This document shows, one piece after another, positions 5,044-13,399 of a stretch of DNA of 15,025 nucleotides. Location of the stretch: NCBI GenBank assembly GCA_919901855.1, contig CAKKQC010000067.1, positions 1 through 15,025 on the forward strand, given 5' to 3'. This DNA comes from a bacterium. GTDB lineage: Bacteria; Oederibacteriota; CAKKQC01. Within the stretch, counting starts at the first letter, position 1, and each line of letters opens with the position of its first letter. A program made the translations under genes and the position numbers. The notes under the pieces were generated by a model. It did no database searches and was not told the origin of the DNA. It saw only the letters and a program-made list of their open reading frames with translations.

Positions 5044-5694
5044 CTATCTCTTCGGCATCCCTGCCGGCCGGGGCCAATTCTCTATCCCCACCACCGCCAG
5101 CCCCACGCGCCACGCCGTCCCCCACATCCTCGGGATCTCCATCCACAGCCGCCGTTCCCGCCACCATTCTTTCGGCCGCACCTCTGCCGACACCCGCATA
5201 ATCTCGATGCCAGACCCCAACAGGTAGAGGCGCGTCACCAACAGCGCCCGCGGCATGTGGTACCACGACGTCACCAGGATGACCGACTTCACGTGGAGTT
5301 CCTTCAACACCGGCGCCGTCGTCCGCGCGTTCTGGTCGGTAGTATAGGCCCCATGAACGATCCTGACCTCGAACTTGCGCCGCTTTCCCTTGGCTCCCGG
5401 CACCGGCTCACCCGCCCCCGCCGAGTACACCACCCACTTCGCCTTCATCTGCTCCGCCACCTTGAGGCCAGTCGCGATTCTCTGAGGCCCTCCGCCGTAC
5501 ACGAGCACGACATCCGGTGTCGAGAGTCCCTCCGCAGCCTCCTCCGTGATCACGCTCTTCATGTACCAGCACTGGGCAATCAGGATCGCCACGACAAGCA
5601 TCAGAGCCTTCCGTATCCGCCGCATCCGCGCCCTCGCGACCTCTTCCGGCTCCCGCGGCATCCCGATCACGTCCTTCGGCCCGCTCAGTGCCAT
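5044..5694 (-). CDS. YdcF/SanA-like DUF218 membrane protein
   Basis: This 216-residue protein has one membrane helix (about residues 30-44, ALMLVVAILIAQCWY) after a basic N-terminus, so the rest probably faces the periplasm. The DUF218 motifs are present: DVVLVYGGGPQRIATGL (61-77), TTDQNARTTAPVL (118-130) and ILVTSWYHMPRALLV (139-153). ElyC, SanA and YdcF proteins share this fold and act in envelope and lipid-linked polysaccharide physiology, but the reaction is unsettled. The ATG starts 4 bp after the upstream transferase stop, with GAGG about 10 bp before it, so it is the last gene of the sugar operon. Homologues often occur in polysaccharide clusters. Confidence 0.82.
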   Translation of the reverse strand: MALSGPKDVIGMPREPEEVARARMRRIRKALMLVVAILIAQCWYMKSVITEEAAEGLSTPDVVLVYGGGPQRIATGLKVAEQMKAKWVVYSAGAGEPVPGAKGKRRKFEVRIVHGAYTTDQNARTTAPVLKELHVKSVILVTSWYHMPRALLVTRLYLLGSGIEIMRVSAEVRPKEWWRERRLWMEIPRMWGTAWRVGLAVVGIENWPRPAGMPKR

Positions 5695-5698
5695 CGGT

Positions 5699-6910
5699 TC
5701 AGCCCTCGCCCTTCGCAACGCGCTCGAGGAGCTCCGCGATCCGAGCTGTCTCTATCTTCCGCTCGTACTTCGCGAGGAATTCTTCGTGCGCCCGCTTCCC
5801 CATCGCCTGTCTTTCCCCGGTTCCAGCTTTTAGCCTCAGTACCGCTGCCACAAAGCCGTCCACATCCCCCGGCGCCACGGTGAAACCGCATGTAGCCTCG
5901 CGCAGCACTTGCGCAACCTCCGACCGCTCCCCCCCAACGAAGATCACGGGCCGCGCCACCGCCATCGCGCCGTAAAGCTTGCTGGGGACAAGGATACCCT
6001 CCAGCCCCACCTTGAGCGTCACCACGTGCACGGAGGCCGCCGACAGACTGTTCGACAGTTCCTCCTCCGGCTGGAATGGGAGGAAGCGTGCAGGCATCCC
6101 GGCTGCGCCGGAACGCACCTTATCGAACTGCTTTCCCTCGCCAATGAAGACGAAGGCGATGCCCCCCTGTCCCCTCAGCCCCTTCGCCGCCTCCAAGACC
6201 GTGTCGAACTCATGGCTCAATCCGAAGTTCCCTGAGTACATGACGACGAACTTGCCCTTGAGCCCGTGCCGCTCCAGGAATGGATTCGCCTCTGGCGCGA
6301 CGGGCCTGGCGAGTTCGCCATCCGCCCAGTTATGCACCACCACGATCCGCTCGGTTCGCACCCCCTTCGCTACCAGCCGCTCCTTCATCACCTCCCCGAT
6401 CGCGATCACGAGGTCCGCCCGCCGTAGCGCCCATCCCGCCAGCCATCGCCAGAACGCGGTCAACGGCGACCGCCTCCCCAAGACTCCCAGCTCAACTGCT
6501 ACATCCGGATAGAGATCCTGCGACCAGCAGACGAACCTGGTCTTCTTGATCCACCCCACGAACGGCCCCAAGACGAACAGGAGCGGCGGGTCCGTGAGGA
6601 AGACGGTCGCGTCATGCCGGGGCAACCGCAGGACTCGCCACAGCGCGACCGGGTAGAAGAGGATGGCGTTCAGGAACCACCCCCAGACCTTCCGCCGGTC
6701 GAACCGCCCTGCGATCACCCGGTGGATCCGCACGCCCCCCTGATCTTCCTGCCGCTCTAGCCTTCGACCCGGCTCATGGATCGTCGCCGCCGACGCGACG
6801 ACCGCCACCTCCGCCCCATCCTGGGCAAGATCCTTCGCCAGGTCCGTGAGGACTTTCCCCGTACCGACGCGGTCGGGCCAGCAGAAACGGTTGATGAATA
6901 GCACTTTCAT
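5699..6910 (-). CDS. WbuB-like GT4 glycosyltransferase
   Basis: This 403-residue GT-B glycosyltransferase begins with MKVLFINRFCWPD. It carries CWSQDLYPDVAVELGVL (128-144), the acceptor-domain signature of the WbuB-like subgroup. VMYSGNFGLSHEFDTVLEAA (223-242) starts the nucleotide-sugar domain. EGILVPSKLYGAMAVARPVI (304-323) is the donor-binding region, with Glu304 the first residue of the usual E-x7-E; Lys311 occupies the second position, in a PSKLY context. It would transfer a sugar from a nucleotide donor to the growing lipid-linked unit on the cytoplasmic face. Its ATG overlaps the stop of the upstream GT2 gene (ATGA). The exact sugar cannot be read from sequence. Confidence 0.9.
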   Translation of the reverse strand: MKVLFINRFCWPDRVGTGKVLTDLAKDLAQDGAEVAVVASAATIHEPGRRLERQEDQGGVRIHRVIAGRFDRRKVWGWFLNAILFYPVALWRVLRLPRHDATVFLTDPPLLFVLGPFVGWIKKTRFVCWSQDLYPDVAVELGVLGRRSPLTAFWRWLAGWALRRADLVIAIGEVMKERLVAKGVRTERIVVVHNWADGELARPVAPEANPFLERHGLKGKFVVMYSGNFGLSHEFDTVLEAAKGLRGQGGIAFVFIGEGKQFDKVRSGAAGMPARFLPFQPEEELSNSLSAASVHVVTLKVGLEGILVPSKLYGAMAVARPVIFVGGERSEVAQVLREATCGFTVAPGDVDGFVAAVLRLKAGTGERQAMGKRAHEEFLAKYERKIETARIAELLERVAKGEG

Positions 6911-7734
6911 GGTTCCGCCTCGACTGACTTCAGGTTCCTCAGGTTCCGAACGATCAGCCGCTCGTATTCGGCAAGCATCCGGCAGTAACGATAACCCGGC
7001 CCGCCGTCAAGCAGACCACAGCGAAGAACGTACATATAGAGGAACCGGAGAACAGGCCTGGCTGGCATTCTGAATGAGAGAGCCTTCAGCGCCTGCCTAT
7101 GTCGCACCGGATCGCGCCAATCGAAGAGCCCCACCAGGTCAAGACCGCCACGGCGGAGTGCAGCAAGTTCAGCCCGCGCTTCGGCCCCGGAATACGCCCG
7201 GTGCTTCGTCCACCACTCGTCAAGCCCCTTGTTGAAGCTGTGATGCAGCAGGTGCCCCTTGAGCTCCCCCACGGTCCCGTCGACGGTCGGGTACTCGTGG
7301 ACCTCACGCGGATCGTAGCGCACCTGCCGATGCCTGAGAAATCGGACGAACCAGGAAGGGTAGAGCGTAGCATGGCGGATCCAGCGCCCCTGGAAGAAAT
7401 CCTTGCGTCGCATCCGGTAGGCGGCGTGTGTACTCTGGCCCGCTGCGATTGCCCGCACTTCATCCGCCAATTCACCGTCGACTCGTTCATCCGCGTCCAC
7501 GGCGAGCACCCATTCGTGCTTGAACCCCCCGAGGTTCCGAGCCGCTTCTCGCTGTGCGCCGTAGTTCTCGAACGCGTGCTGCTGCACCCGAGCCCCCAGA
7601 GATCTGGCGATCTCGACCGTCCGATCGGAACTGAATGAGTCGAAGACCAGGATGTCATCCGACCATGCTACTGACTTGAGACAGTCGGGTAGGTTGATCT
7701 CCTCATTGTGGGTAAGAATTAGGACCGAAACCAT
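6907..7734 (-). CDS. GT2 glycosyltransferase (WaaE/KdtX-like)
   Basis: This 275-residue GT-A transferase begins SVLILTHNEEINLPDCLKSV, and Asp32 lies in VFDSFSSDRT. The metal-binding Asp-x-Asp is at 80-82 (AVDADE), and conserved downstream segments include YDPREVHEYP (140-149) and LKGHLLHHSF (158-167). The pattern is that of the WaaE-type beta-glucosyltransferases of LPS core and capsule clusters. The ATG at 7734 was chosen because the family begins directly with this strand. An in-frame ATG at 7764 would add ten residues and overlap the upstream gene. A 10-bp gap follows the oxidoreductase fusion, and the 3' end overlaps the next transferase by 4 bp. Confidence 0.9.
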   Translation of the reverse strand: MVSVLILTHNEEINLPDCLKSVAWSDDILVFDSFSSDRTVEIARSLGARVQQHAFENYGAQREAARNLGGFKHEWVLAVDADERVDGELADEVRAIAAGQSTHAAYRMRRKDFFQGRWIRHATLYPSWFVRFLRHRQVRYDPREVHEYPTVDGTVGELKGHLLHHSFNKGLDEWWTKHRAYSGAEARAELAALRRGGLDLVGLFDWRDPVRHRQALKALSFRMPARPVLRFLYMYVLRCGLLDGGPGYRYCRMLAEYERLIVRNLRNLKSVEAEP

Positions 7735-7744
7735 GCCGGTGCTC

Positions 7745-9733
7745 TCAGCCCCGACTCCCGCCATATACCCGTTCGCCAATCTGGAACGCCAGCCCGTAGA
7801 AGTCCTTGAGAGCCTTGACGCCAAGCGTGGTCTCCAGATGCTCCGGGGCCGCCAGGGCGCGGCTGATCACCTCGTCATGCGACCGGTCAGGCTCAGAGTG
7901 AAAGACCCGTTCGGCAACCTTGTCCGCGAGGCCCCTCAACGCGGCCGCAATCTCGGCCCCGGCAGGCCAGATCGCGAGGTCGTTCATGTGAACGGCAAAG
8001 AGATCCGGAAAGAAACCAAGTGTGACCGAGTAATTCTGAAAGTTGAACCGGATGCGAGTGCTTCTTGGTGCGAACCCCTGCCTTAGGAGGAAGTCAACCG
8101 TGGTTGATCCCCGCTTCGCCCCGCCCTGGATCACGCTTGTTCGGTTCCAGGCATCCACTTCGTGACGCACCGTCTTCAGGTCCCAGTCGCCCCGTCCAAA
8201 CATGCATGCAAGATCCAGGAAATGGAGACCGTAGTCCATTAGAAGGGTGCGCGCGCGGCGCTCATCCCTTCGCCATTCCGCAGAATCGGTTGCGACCGAA
8301 GGACTCTGGAATTGGAGGGAGACGTGATGCAGCAGGCCCGGGCTGTGAATCGCAAGAAACTCACACATGCGTAGAACGTTCCGCTTGAATCGGTAGTTGT
8401 GGCACACGAGGACCGGATCACGCCGGGCCTTCGCAAACGCAAGCCAGGCGGCAAACTCCCGCGGATTCTGCGCAGCAGGCTTCTCGATGAGGACGACCCC
8501 AGGTAGGCCTCTCAGCCGGTTGATGGCCTGCACGTGGACGGGCCCCGGCGACGCAACCACGTAGAGCCGTGACTTCCGGATCCTCCTCGAGCGGAAGTCA
8601 GATACCTCCACGCCGCCAGACAGCCTCCCCCTGAAGACGTCAAAGGCCTCCACCCGCCCACGGTGGCCGAGTCTACTCAGCGCCGGGAGGTACCTCTTCT
8701 GCACGATGCCACCCGCCCCGATGATCGTGACTGGTCCACTCGGCACATGACCAGGACGCTCTCCAACCGGCGGCAACTCGATGTCCGCCTGCTGACCGTC
8801 CAACGATCGGCGGAGTTCCGCGCGCCAGTCCACGGCGAGGCTCATTCCCAAGCGGCGCGCCGTGGTCCTGGGCTCATAGTGCAGCCGAAGGAGTTTGCCG
8901 CTGATCTTCTTGAGCGGCCTCAGCTTCCACATACCAACCAATGGAGCGACAACCTCGCCCAACACTCCAGCTGCCCACCAAACCAACGACGGCATGGTCA
9001 CGACGGACCTTCCGCAACCCAGCACAGTGCAGCAAGCGTCGAGATACGCGCGACGTGTCGGCGAATGCGGATCGACAATGAGGAGCACCTCCGGGGAGTG
9101 TGACGGGGGCGCTACCAGCACTCTCAAGACAGCTTGATGCAAGAGAGCGCGGGTGGTCATCGGCATCACGGCGTAGCCGTCTCCAATGCACAAGAGATGA
9201 TTCGACGGCAACCTCACGGCACTCCCCACGATCGGGTTGACGACGCCACTCCCCAGGATGAATCCCGGCATGAGCATCGACAACTTCAACGCAGGCGGCA
9301 CCGAGCTGAGTATCTGCACATCGGCAGCCGCCTTGATCGACCCGTAGGATCCCTTCGTTTCTGGATTGGCCTCGAACGGCGAGGTCTCTGTTATCAGGGA
9401 TTCCGACGACTTGATCGAGCTTGGCGATGATATGTGGATAAGATGCCGAACCCGTGTCTTCTTGCAGAACTGGATGAGTCCGTCAGCGTACTTCCTGTTC
9501 GCTGCGATGTCTCCATCCTTGAGCAGGATGAAGTTGACGACGGCATCGAACGGGCCAGCAAGGTACCTGTTATCCCGCAATCCGTGGACCGGTCCAGTCA
9601 CAGCGTGACCGGAACGGTCGACCGGACCACGACTGAAACACGTGACGCGGTAGCCGGCACTGATCAGTCTCTCCGCGAGGCCGCGGGCCGCAAAACTGCG
9701 ATGGCCGCAGATCAGAACGCGGGCCGAAGACAT
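7745..9733 (-). CDS. Fused short-chain dehydrogenase (extended SDR) and Gfo/Idh/MocA oxidoreductase
   Basis: One uninterrupted 662-residue frame holds two NAD(P)-dependent enzymes. Residues 1 to about 325 are an extended SDR: RVLICGHRSFAARGLAERL is the nucleotide-binding turn, HLIHISSPSS (97-106) carries the Ser, and SYGSIK gives the Tyr130-x3-Lys134 catalytic pair. The usual G-x-x-G-x-x-G turn is altered to G10-x-x-S13-x-x-A16. Residues about 333-662 are a Gfo/Idh/MocA enzyme: VTIIGAGGIVQKRYLPAL (335-352), Glu-Lys-Pro (417-419, VLIEKPAAQN), and the catalytic-type Asp-x-Gly-x-His of MDYGLHFLD (499-507). Both families modify nucleotide sugars (epimerisation, dehydration or oxidation). The fusion suggests two consecutive steps on one substrate. 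It lies 6 bp after the methyltransferase gene. Confidence 0.87.
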   Translation of the reverse strand: MSSARVLICGHRSFAARGLAERLISAGYRVTCFSRGPVDRSGHAVTGPVHGLRDNRYLAGPFDAVVNFILLKDGDIAANRKYADGLIQFCKKTRVRHLIHISSPSSIKSSESLITETSPFEANPETKGSYGSIKAAADVQILSSVPPALKLSMLMPGFILGSGVVNPIVGSAVRLPSNHLLCIGDGYAVMPMTTRALLHQAVLRVLVAPPSHSPEVLLIVDPHSPTRRAYLDACCTVLGCGRSVVTMPSLVWWAAGVLGEVVAPLVGMWKLRPLKKISGKLLRLHYEPRTTARRLGMSLAVDWRAELRRSLDGQQADIELPPVGERPGHVPSGPVTIIGAGGIVQKRYLPALSRLGHRGRVEAFDVFRGRLSGGVEVSDFRSRRIRKSRLYVVASPGPVHVQAINRLRGLPGVVLIEKPAAQNPREFAAWLAFAKARRDPVLVCHNYRFKRNVLRMCEFLAIHSPGLLHHVSLQFQSPSVATDSAEWRRDERRARTLLMDYGLHFLDLACMFGRGDWDLKTVRHEVDAWNRTSVIQGGAKRGSTTVDFLLRQGFAPRSTRIRFNFQNYSVTLGFFPDLFAVHMNDLAIWPAGAEIAAALRGLADKVAERVFHSEPDRSHDEVISRALAAPEHLETTLGVKALKDFYGLAFQIGERVYGGSRG

Positions 9734-9739
9734 ATGGCT

Positions 9740-10597
9740 CTAGATTTCCCGCTTTGACGCCAGGAGATGAGATCGGTTCAGCCACTCGATCCGGGAGAAT
9801 CCGCTCTTCCGGAGGAGGGTCTCGATGTCGACGGGCGCAGAGGATTTCCCCATGCGATCAAGGAGGCCGAAGTGGACCTCACAGAGCACAAGCCTGCAGC
9901 GCGGAACCGTCAGTACTCCCTCAAGCCCCCGCAGTACCTCCCGCTCCATTCCTTCCACGTCAACCTTCACGATGGCGGGAATCGGCAAGCCCTGGTCACT
10001 GATGAATCTGTCCCCTCGAACCTGTCGCACCTCCCGGGTCGCGAATCCCGGACGCACCTCCTGCTCGGCACCCGCCATGATGTGGAGGCCGGACCCTGAC
10101 TGACCATCAACGGCCAGCGATACGGTGGCGTCTGTTTCCCCCAGCGCGACATCGAAGAATCTTATGCTCGGCAGACCGTTGAGTCCCGCATTCTCCTGCA
10201 TGCGCGCAAGAACTCCTCGCTCCGGCTCGAATGCCATGACGCTGCCTCCGGGACCAACGGCCTTCGCAAGCAATATGGAGTAGAAACCGAGATTCGCACC
10301 GACATCACAGACCGTATCACCAAGACGAGTCTCCCGAAGCAGACGGGCCAGAATCCTCCGCTCTCCGTCAAACCTCATCGCTCTTTCCATTTCCGACGCG
10401 GACGTGATGCGGAACTGGGCAGCAATCCCGGCGATCTCAACCCTCACTTGTGGTGGAGCACCAGCACGACGATAACGCCATCGCCAGATGACGGAGCGGA
10501 CACGTGAGGGCAGACTCCAGAGGCTTGTGAGGCCAGCCCGCCTGGCCACACGACGGAGACTGCTCTTGTAGAAGGCGCCCCAGAAAGTGAGTGCCAT
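9740..10597 (-). CDS. FkbM-family SAM-dependent methyltransferase
   Basis: This 285-residue protein contains the FkbM methyltransferase core. VCDVGANLGFYSILLAKAVG (96-115) is the SAM-binding loop, VMAFEPERG (120-128) has the acidic residue that binds the ribose, and IVKVDVEGMEREVLRGLEG (209-227) is the family's most characteristic motif. FkbM enzymes usually O-methylate sugars or polyketides; in this cluster a sugar hydroxyl of the repeat unit is the likely target. The ATG follows the acyltransferase stop by 23 bp, with GGAGG about 12 bp upstream. The N-terminal 45 residues are very basic (many Arg), which may favour membrane contact. Confidence 0.92.
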   Translation of the reverse strand: MALTFWGAFYKSSLRRVARRAGLTSLWSLPSRVRSVIWRWRYRRAGAPPQVRVEIAGIAAQFRITSASEMERAMRFDGERRILARLLRETRLGDTVCDVGANLGFYSILLAKAVGPGGSVMAFEPERGVLARMQENAGLNGLPSIRFFDVALGETDATVSLAVDGQSGSGLHIMAGAEQEVRPGFATREVRQVRGDRFISDQGLPIPAIVKVDVEGMEREVLRGLEGVLTVPRCRLVLCEVHFGLLDRMGKSSAPVDIETLLRKSGFSRIEWLNRSHLLASKREI

Positions 10598-10620
10598 TGG
10601 TTCAGCCAGCCTCCGCCATG

Positions 10621-11193
10621 TCAGCCGCGTTTCGCACGGTGCAAGACCCTCCGCTTGATGAAGCGAGCTGGATTACCCCCGACCACGGTCCAGGCCGGGA
10701 CATCCTTTACCACGCAAGCGCGAGCCGCAACTACCGCTCCCTCACCCACGGCCACTCCTGGAGAGATGAAGGCGCCTGAAGCCACCCAGGCATATCGCTC
10801 AATTCTTATCGGCCGGGTGATCAGACGCATCCCCGGATCCGCAATGTCATGGCCTGCCGTGCATAATTCCGACTTCTGGCTGACCGTGGAATGCGCTCCG
10901 ATGAAGACCCGACCCACACAGTAGCAGTTGACCCCTCTCCCCAGGCATCCGAGTTCCTCGATCTCGAGGTTCCACGGTGCCCACACCCGCACCGAGGGGT
11001 ACACCAGTGCTCCATCTGCGATCCGGCCGCCGAAGCATCGCAACAGAAGCCGCCGCCATCCGAACACCCAAGCAGGGCTTGGCCGGAAGAGGAAGATCCA
11101 CACGATGTCCCACAGGACCCTGCCAAGGAGGTTCGCTACGGAGTGATGGCTGGTGTAGGAAGACACATCTACCCTTGGATGTGAACGAGTCAT
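10621..11193 (-). CDS. WcaF-like hexapeptide-repeat acyltransferase
   Basis: This 190-residue protein of the left-handed beta-helix acyltransferase family resembles colanic-acid WcaF-type acetyltransferases. It has a hydrophobic N-terminal helix region (LLGRVLWDIVWIFLFRP, about 22-38), GWRRLLLRCFGGRIADGALV, then hexapeptide turns including SQKSELCTAGHDIADP. His115 is the expected catalytic residue. The C-terminal end VVGGNPARFIKRR is standard for the family. It would acetylate a sugar of the polysaccharide using acetyl-CoA. The ATG at 11193 fits the family start; an in-frame ATG at 11232 would add 13 residues but lies upstream of a consensus TATAAT. No Shine-Dalgarno is seen. Confidence 0.88.
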   Translation of the reverse strand: MTRSHPRVDVSSYTSHHSVANLLGRVLWDIVWIFLFRPSPAWVFGWRRLLLRCFGGRIADGALVYPSVRVWAPWNLEIEELGCLGRGVNCYCVGRVFIGAHSTVSQKSELCTAGHDIADPGMRLITRPIRIERYAWVASGAFISPGVAVGEGAVVAARACVVKDVPAWTVVGGNPARFIKRRVLHRAKRG

Positions 11194-11202
11194 GCTTGGT
11201 TG

Positions 11203-11230
11203 ATTATATGAAAAAGGGCCGGCGCCCGCC
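11203..11230 (-). promoter_or_regulatory. Candidate internal promoter with weak terminator just upstream
   Basis: On the minus strand a consensus TATAAT (11203-11208) lies 9 bp before the WcaF-like ATG. Just upstream is GGGC-GCCG-GCCC followed by TTTTT (11211-11227), a small GC stem with a T-run that could end the upstream transcript. No good -35 hexamer is visible. Expected start site is within a few bases of the ATG. Confidence 0.4.
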
Positions 11231-11269
11231 ATAACGGGAGAGCATCAAGCTCCCACCAACCAAGTGCAA

Positions 11270-11295
11270 CCACGAGGCCACGGTGTTCCTCGTGG
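11270..11295 (-). terminator. Hairpin after the upstream acyltransferase gene
   Basis: CCACGAGG-N10-CCTCGTGG is a perfect 8-bp stem, 28 bp after the stop of the acyltransferase at 11323. No T-run follows directly; a second small stem with TTTTT comes about 45 bp later. It may be a terminator or an mRNA 3'-end stabiliser, and it marks the largest gap between the sugar genes downstream of it. Confidence 0.4.
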
Positions 11296-11322
11296 ACCCC
11301 TTGTCATTCCATGCGAGGCAAG

Positions 11323-11898
11323 TCATGGCAAAGATACCGGATCTGCATAGATCCCCATCTGAGGAGTCTTGGATAGCATCGCGTTGTGCGCTTCGATCTC
11401 CTCCGGCTTCGCGAATCGCTTCCGAATCTCCTTCGCTGGCACGCCCGCGACGATCGAGTACGGTTCAACGTCTCGGGTCACGATTGAGCCGGCACCCACG
11501 ATAGCCCCTCGGCCGATTCGCACGCCCGCCATCAGAATCGCCCGTGCTCCTATCCAGACGTCTTCCTCGATCACCGTCTCCACCAGGGCTGGACGACCAC
11601 TGAAGATCATGGGCGTCCCGGGCAAATCATACCGATGGTCCATCCCAGTGATCAGAACCCCAGGACCGAGCATCGAGTACGCCCCCAATCGGACCTTGGG
11701 CCCTATCGTGCAACCATTTCCGATGAAACTGAAGGGACCGGCGACCAGATCCCTTGAAATACTGCTCTTCCCTCCCATGTAGAAGGTAGGCGACACGCTC
11801 TTGAGACCGTATCGCATACGCAACCACGCCATGCGCGCGTTCCGTATGCACTGTCGAAGCGCCGGTATAGCCCGGAAGAATCCTGCCATGTTGATCAC
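11323..11898 (-). CDS. Hexapeptide-repeat acetyltransferase (Maa/WbbJ-like)
   Basis: This 191-residue left-handed beta-helix acyltransferase has repeated hexapeptides: [20 protein letters not shown], then [22 protein letters not shown] (85-91) carries the catalytic His88. [20 protein letters not shown] and [20 protein letters not shown] follow, with the closing [14 protein letters not shown]. It resembles sugar O-acetyltransferases of O-antigen and capsule clusters. The GTG at 11898 is preferred: GGAGGG lies about 9 bp upstream and it overlaps the previous stop as GTGA. An ATG at 11889 is the alternative and would lack a well-spaced ribosome site. It probably acetylates another position or sugar than the WcaF-like enzyme. 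Confidence 0.9.
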   Translation of the reverse strand: MINMAGFFRAIPALRQCIRNARMAWLRMRYGLKSVSPTFYMGGKSSISRDLVAGPFSFIGNGCTIGPKVRLGAYSMLGPGVLITGMDHRYDLPGTPMIFSGRPALVETVIEEDVWIGARAILMAGVRIGRGAIVGAGSIVTRDVEPYSIVAGVPAKEIRKRFAKPEEIEAHNAMLSKTPQMGIYADPVSLP

Positions 11899-13166
11899 GG
11901 TTGACGTCCCTCCACAGCCGCATTGATGATACTGGCCTGTACATCTGGATTGTAGCAGCGCTCGATCACCTCGATGCAGTCGCGTTGCCTCGCCCGGCGC
12001 GAGTCGGTTCGAGTCAGCCAGGAGTGGATCACTCGTGCGAGGTCCTTAACCGAATCTCTCTCAAAGAAGTCCCCTGAAACACCTGGCATGATGGCTTCAT
12101 ATTCGGGCATTTGGTTGTCGAAGTCTCCGTGGGTAATCACCGGAACTCCGTATGCGAGTGCGTGCATACACGTCAAGCCGACCTCCCCCGGGGCGATGCA
12201 CAAGCTGGAGAGCATGATCAGCGGAGCTATCTCACGTTCGGCGTGGCACGCGCCATAGAAACGGACATGCTCCGCGAGGCCCAAGCGCCCGGCCAAGTCC
12301 TCCAAGGTCTTCCGCTGAGGGCCATCTCCCACCAAGAGCAGATTGGCCGCGACACCTTCCCTCCGAAGCAGTCCTGCTGCTTCAAACAACTGGTCCAGCT
12401 TCTTCTGGGGAGTGAGCCTGCCAATCCAGAGAAGCACAGGGGAATCCGACTGGCCAAAGAGACGTTCCCTGGAGGCTTTCAGATCCATGTCGGTGAGCCG
12501 ATCCCGTAGCTGGCGTTGAAGTGAATAATCAAGTGAGTTGAAGACAACCCATATGCGGGTGGGATCAAAGCCTTTGCGGATCAGGATGTCTCGGGCGCGC
12601 CGATGATACACGAGTTGCCCGTGTGCAAGCCGAAAGAAGCATGACCGCAACAAGCCCTTGAGTCCGCCCTCGTCCCTAATAAAGCCGTGGCCCCACATCA
12701 GAACACGTTTCCCGGTGATCCTTGCCGCTACTGCGCCAACCCATGTCGACAGAAAGTAGACGTTTCCGAGGAAGATGATGGTATCCACTTGCTTGCCAGC
12801 CGCAAGCCTCAGAATGCCTGACTGCCATAGGAACCTACCTAGGAGCCAGTGATTGGACACAGCGGTCAAGGGAAAGCCGAGATCCGCCAGCGCCGACGAG
12901 GCCCGATTTGTGGTGACCACCTTCAGGGAGGGATCCCGCGCGTCTTCACCAGCGTAGAAGTGATACCTCGGATTCTTGCCATGCTGTGAGCCTAGAGCTC
13001 TGAAGACAGGTTCCCGATAGTGGGCAATCGCATGATAGACAACGCCAACCGTCGCGCTCGACTTCCGGCTTAGTCCTCCCAATTGGCTTGGGCTATCCGG
13101 TTCGAGAGCCACGTCAAACAACTCGTCCTGCACGGTTCCCTGATAGCACGGTGTGGTGATGGGCAC
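11895..13166 (-). CDS. GT4-type glycosyltransferase
   Basis: This GT-B fold transferase has about 423 residues. Its C-terminal half is clear: [20 protein letters not shown] (244-263), [20 protein letters not shown] (276-295), [16 protein letters not shown] (301-316) and [20 protein letters not shown] (325-344). The donor-site E-x7-E keeps the first Glu (328), but the second is His335. The N-terminal half ([19 protein letters not shown], 40-58) fits an acceptor domain. The start is uncertain: the GTG at 13166 has GGGGAGG about 12 bp upstream and leaves about 38 non-conserved residues; a GTG at 13133 is possible. The donor sugar is not predictable. The 3' end overlaps the acetyltransferase start. 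Confidence 0.87.
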   Translation of the reverse strand: MPITTPCYQGTVQDELFDVALEPDSPSQLGGLSRKSSATVGVVYHAIAHYREPVFRALGSQHGKNPRYHFYAGEDARDPSLKVVTTNRASSALADLGFPLTAVSNHWLLGRFLWQSGILRLAAGKQVDTIIFLGNVYFLSTWVGAVAARITGKRVLMWGHGFIRDEGGLKGLLRSCFFRLAHGQLVYHRRARDILIRKGFDPTRIWVVFNSLDYSLQRQLRDRLTDMDLKASRERLFGQSDSPVLLWIGRLTPQKKLDQLFEAAGLLRREGVAANLLLVGDGPQRKTLEDLAGRLGLAEHVRFYGACHAEREIAPLIMLSSLCIAPGEVGLTCMHALAYGVPVITHGDFDNQMPEYEAIMPGVSGDFFERDSVKDLARVIHSWLTRTDSRRARQRDCIEVIERCYNPDVQASIINAAVEGRQP

Positions 13167-13399
13167 ACCGGTGGACCACCTCCCCAGCTTCCATCTCCTG
13201 CGCCCCAGCCTCGGGCACAGTACCCGCCACTCGACTCAGTGTCCAACCCATGTTCTCGAGTCTAGCAGCCTCCGCACAGTCCCACTTCCCCGCCTTCCCG
13301 CCCGCTCCTCCGAAAATGCCCCAAGCAGCACGACATCCCTAGGCGGCCTGAGCATACCCGGATGCAAGTCTCGGAAACAGGCCAAGCTATCACGACCCT
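13167..13399. other. Gap between polymerase and GT4 genes
   Basis: These 233 bp contain no supported gene. One minus-strand frame (13236-13355, 39 codons) is open, but it lacks a ribosome site and any recognisable similarity. I see no strong terminator or promoter. A weak TTGGAC with TACTGT 18 bp downstream on the minus strand is the best promoter-like match. Confidence 0.4.

Noticed and set aside
4876-5883. Plus-strand open frame (335 codons) opposite the YdcF-like gene
   Set aside because: It is rich in His, Pro and Arg with no domain, and is antisense to a well-supported gene.
13236-13355. 39-codon minus-strand ORF in the gap before the GT4 gene
   Set aside because: It has no ribosome site, no recognisable motif and short length; the same frame also reads into the end of the polymerase gene, so it may be chance.
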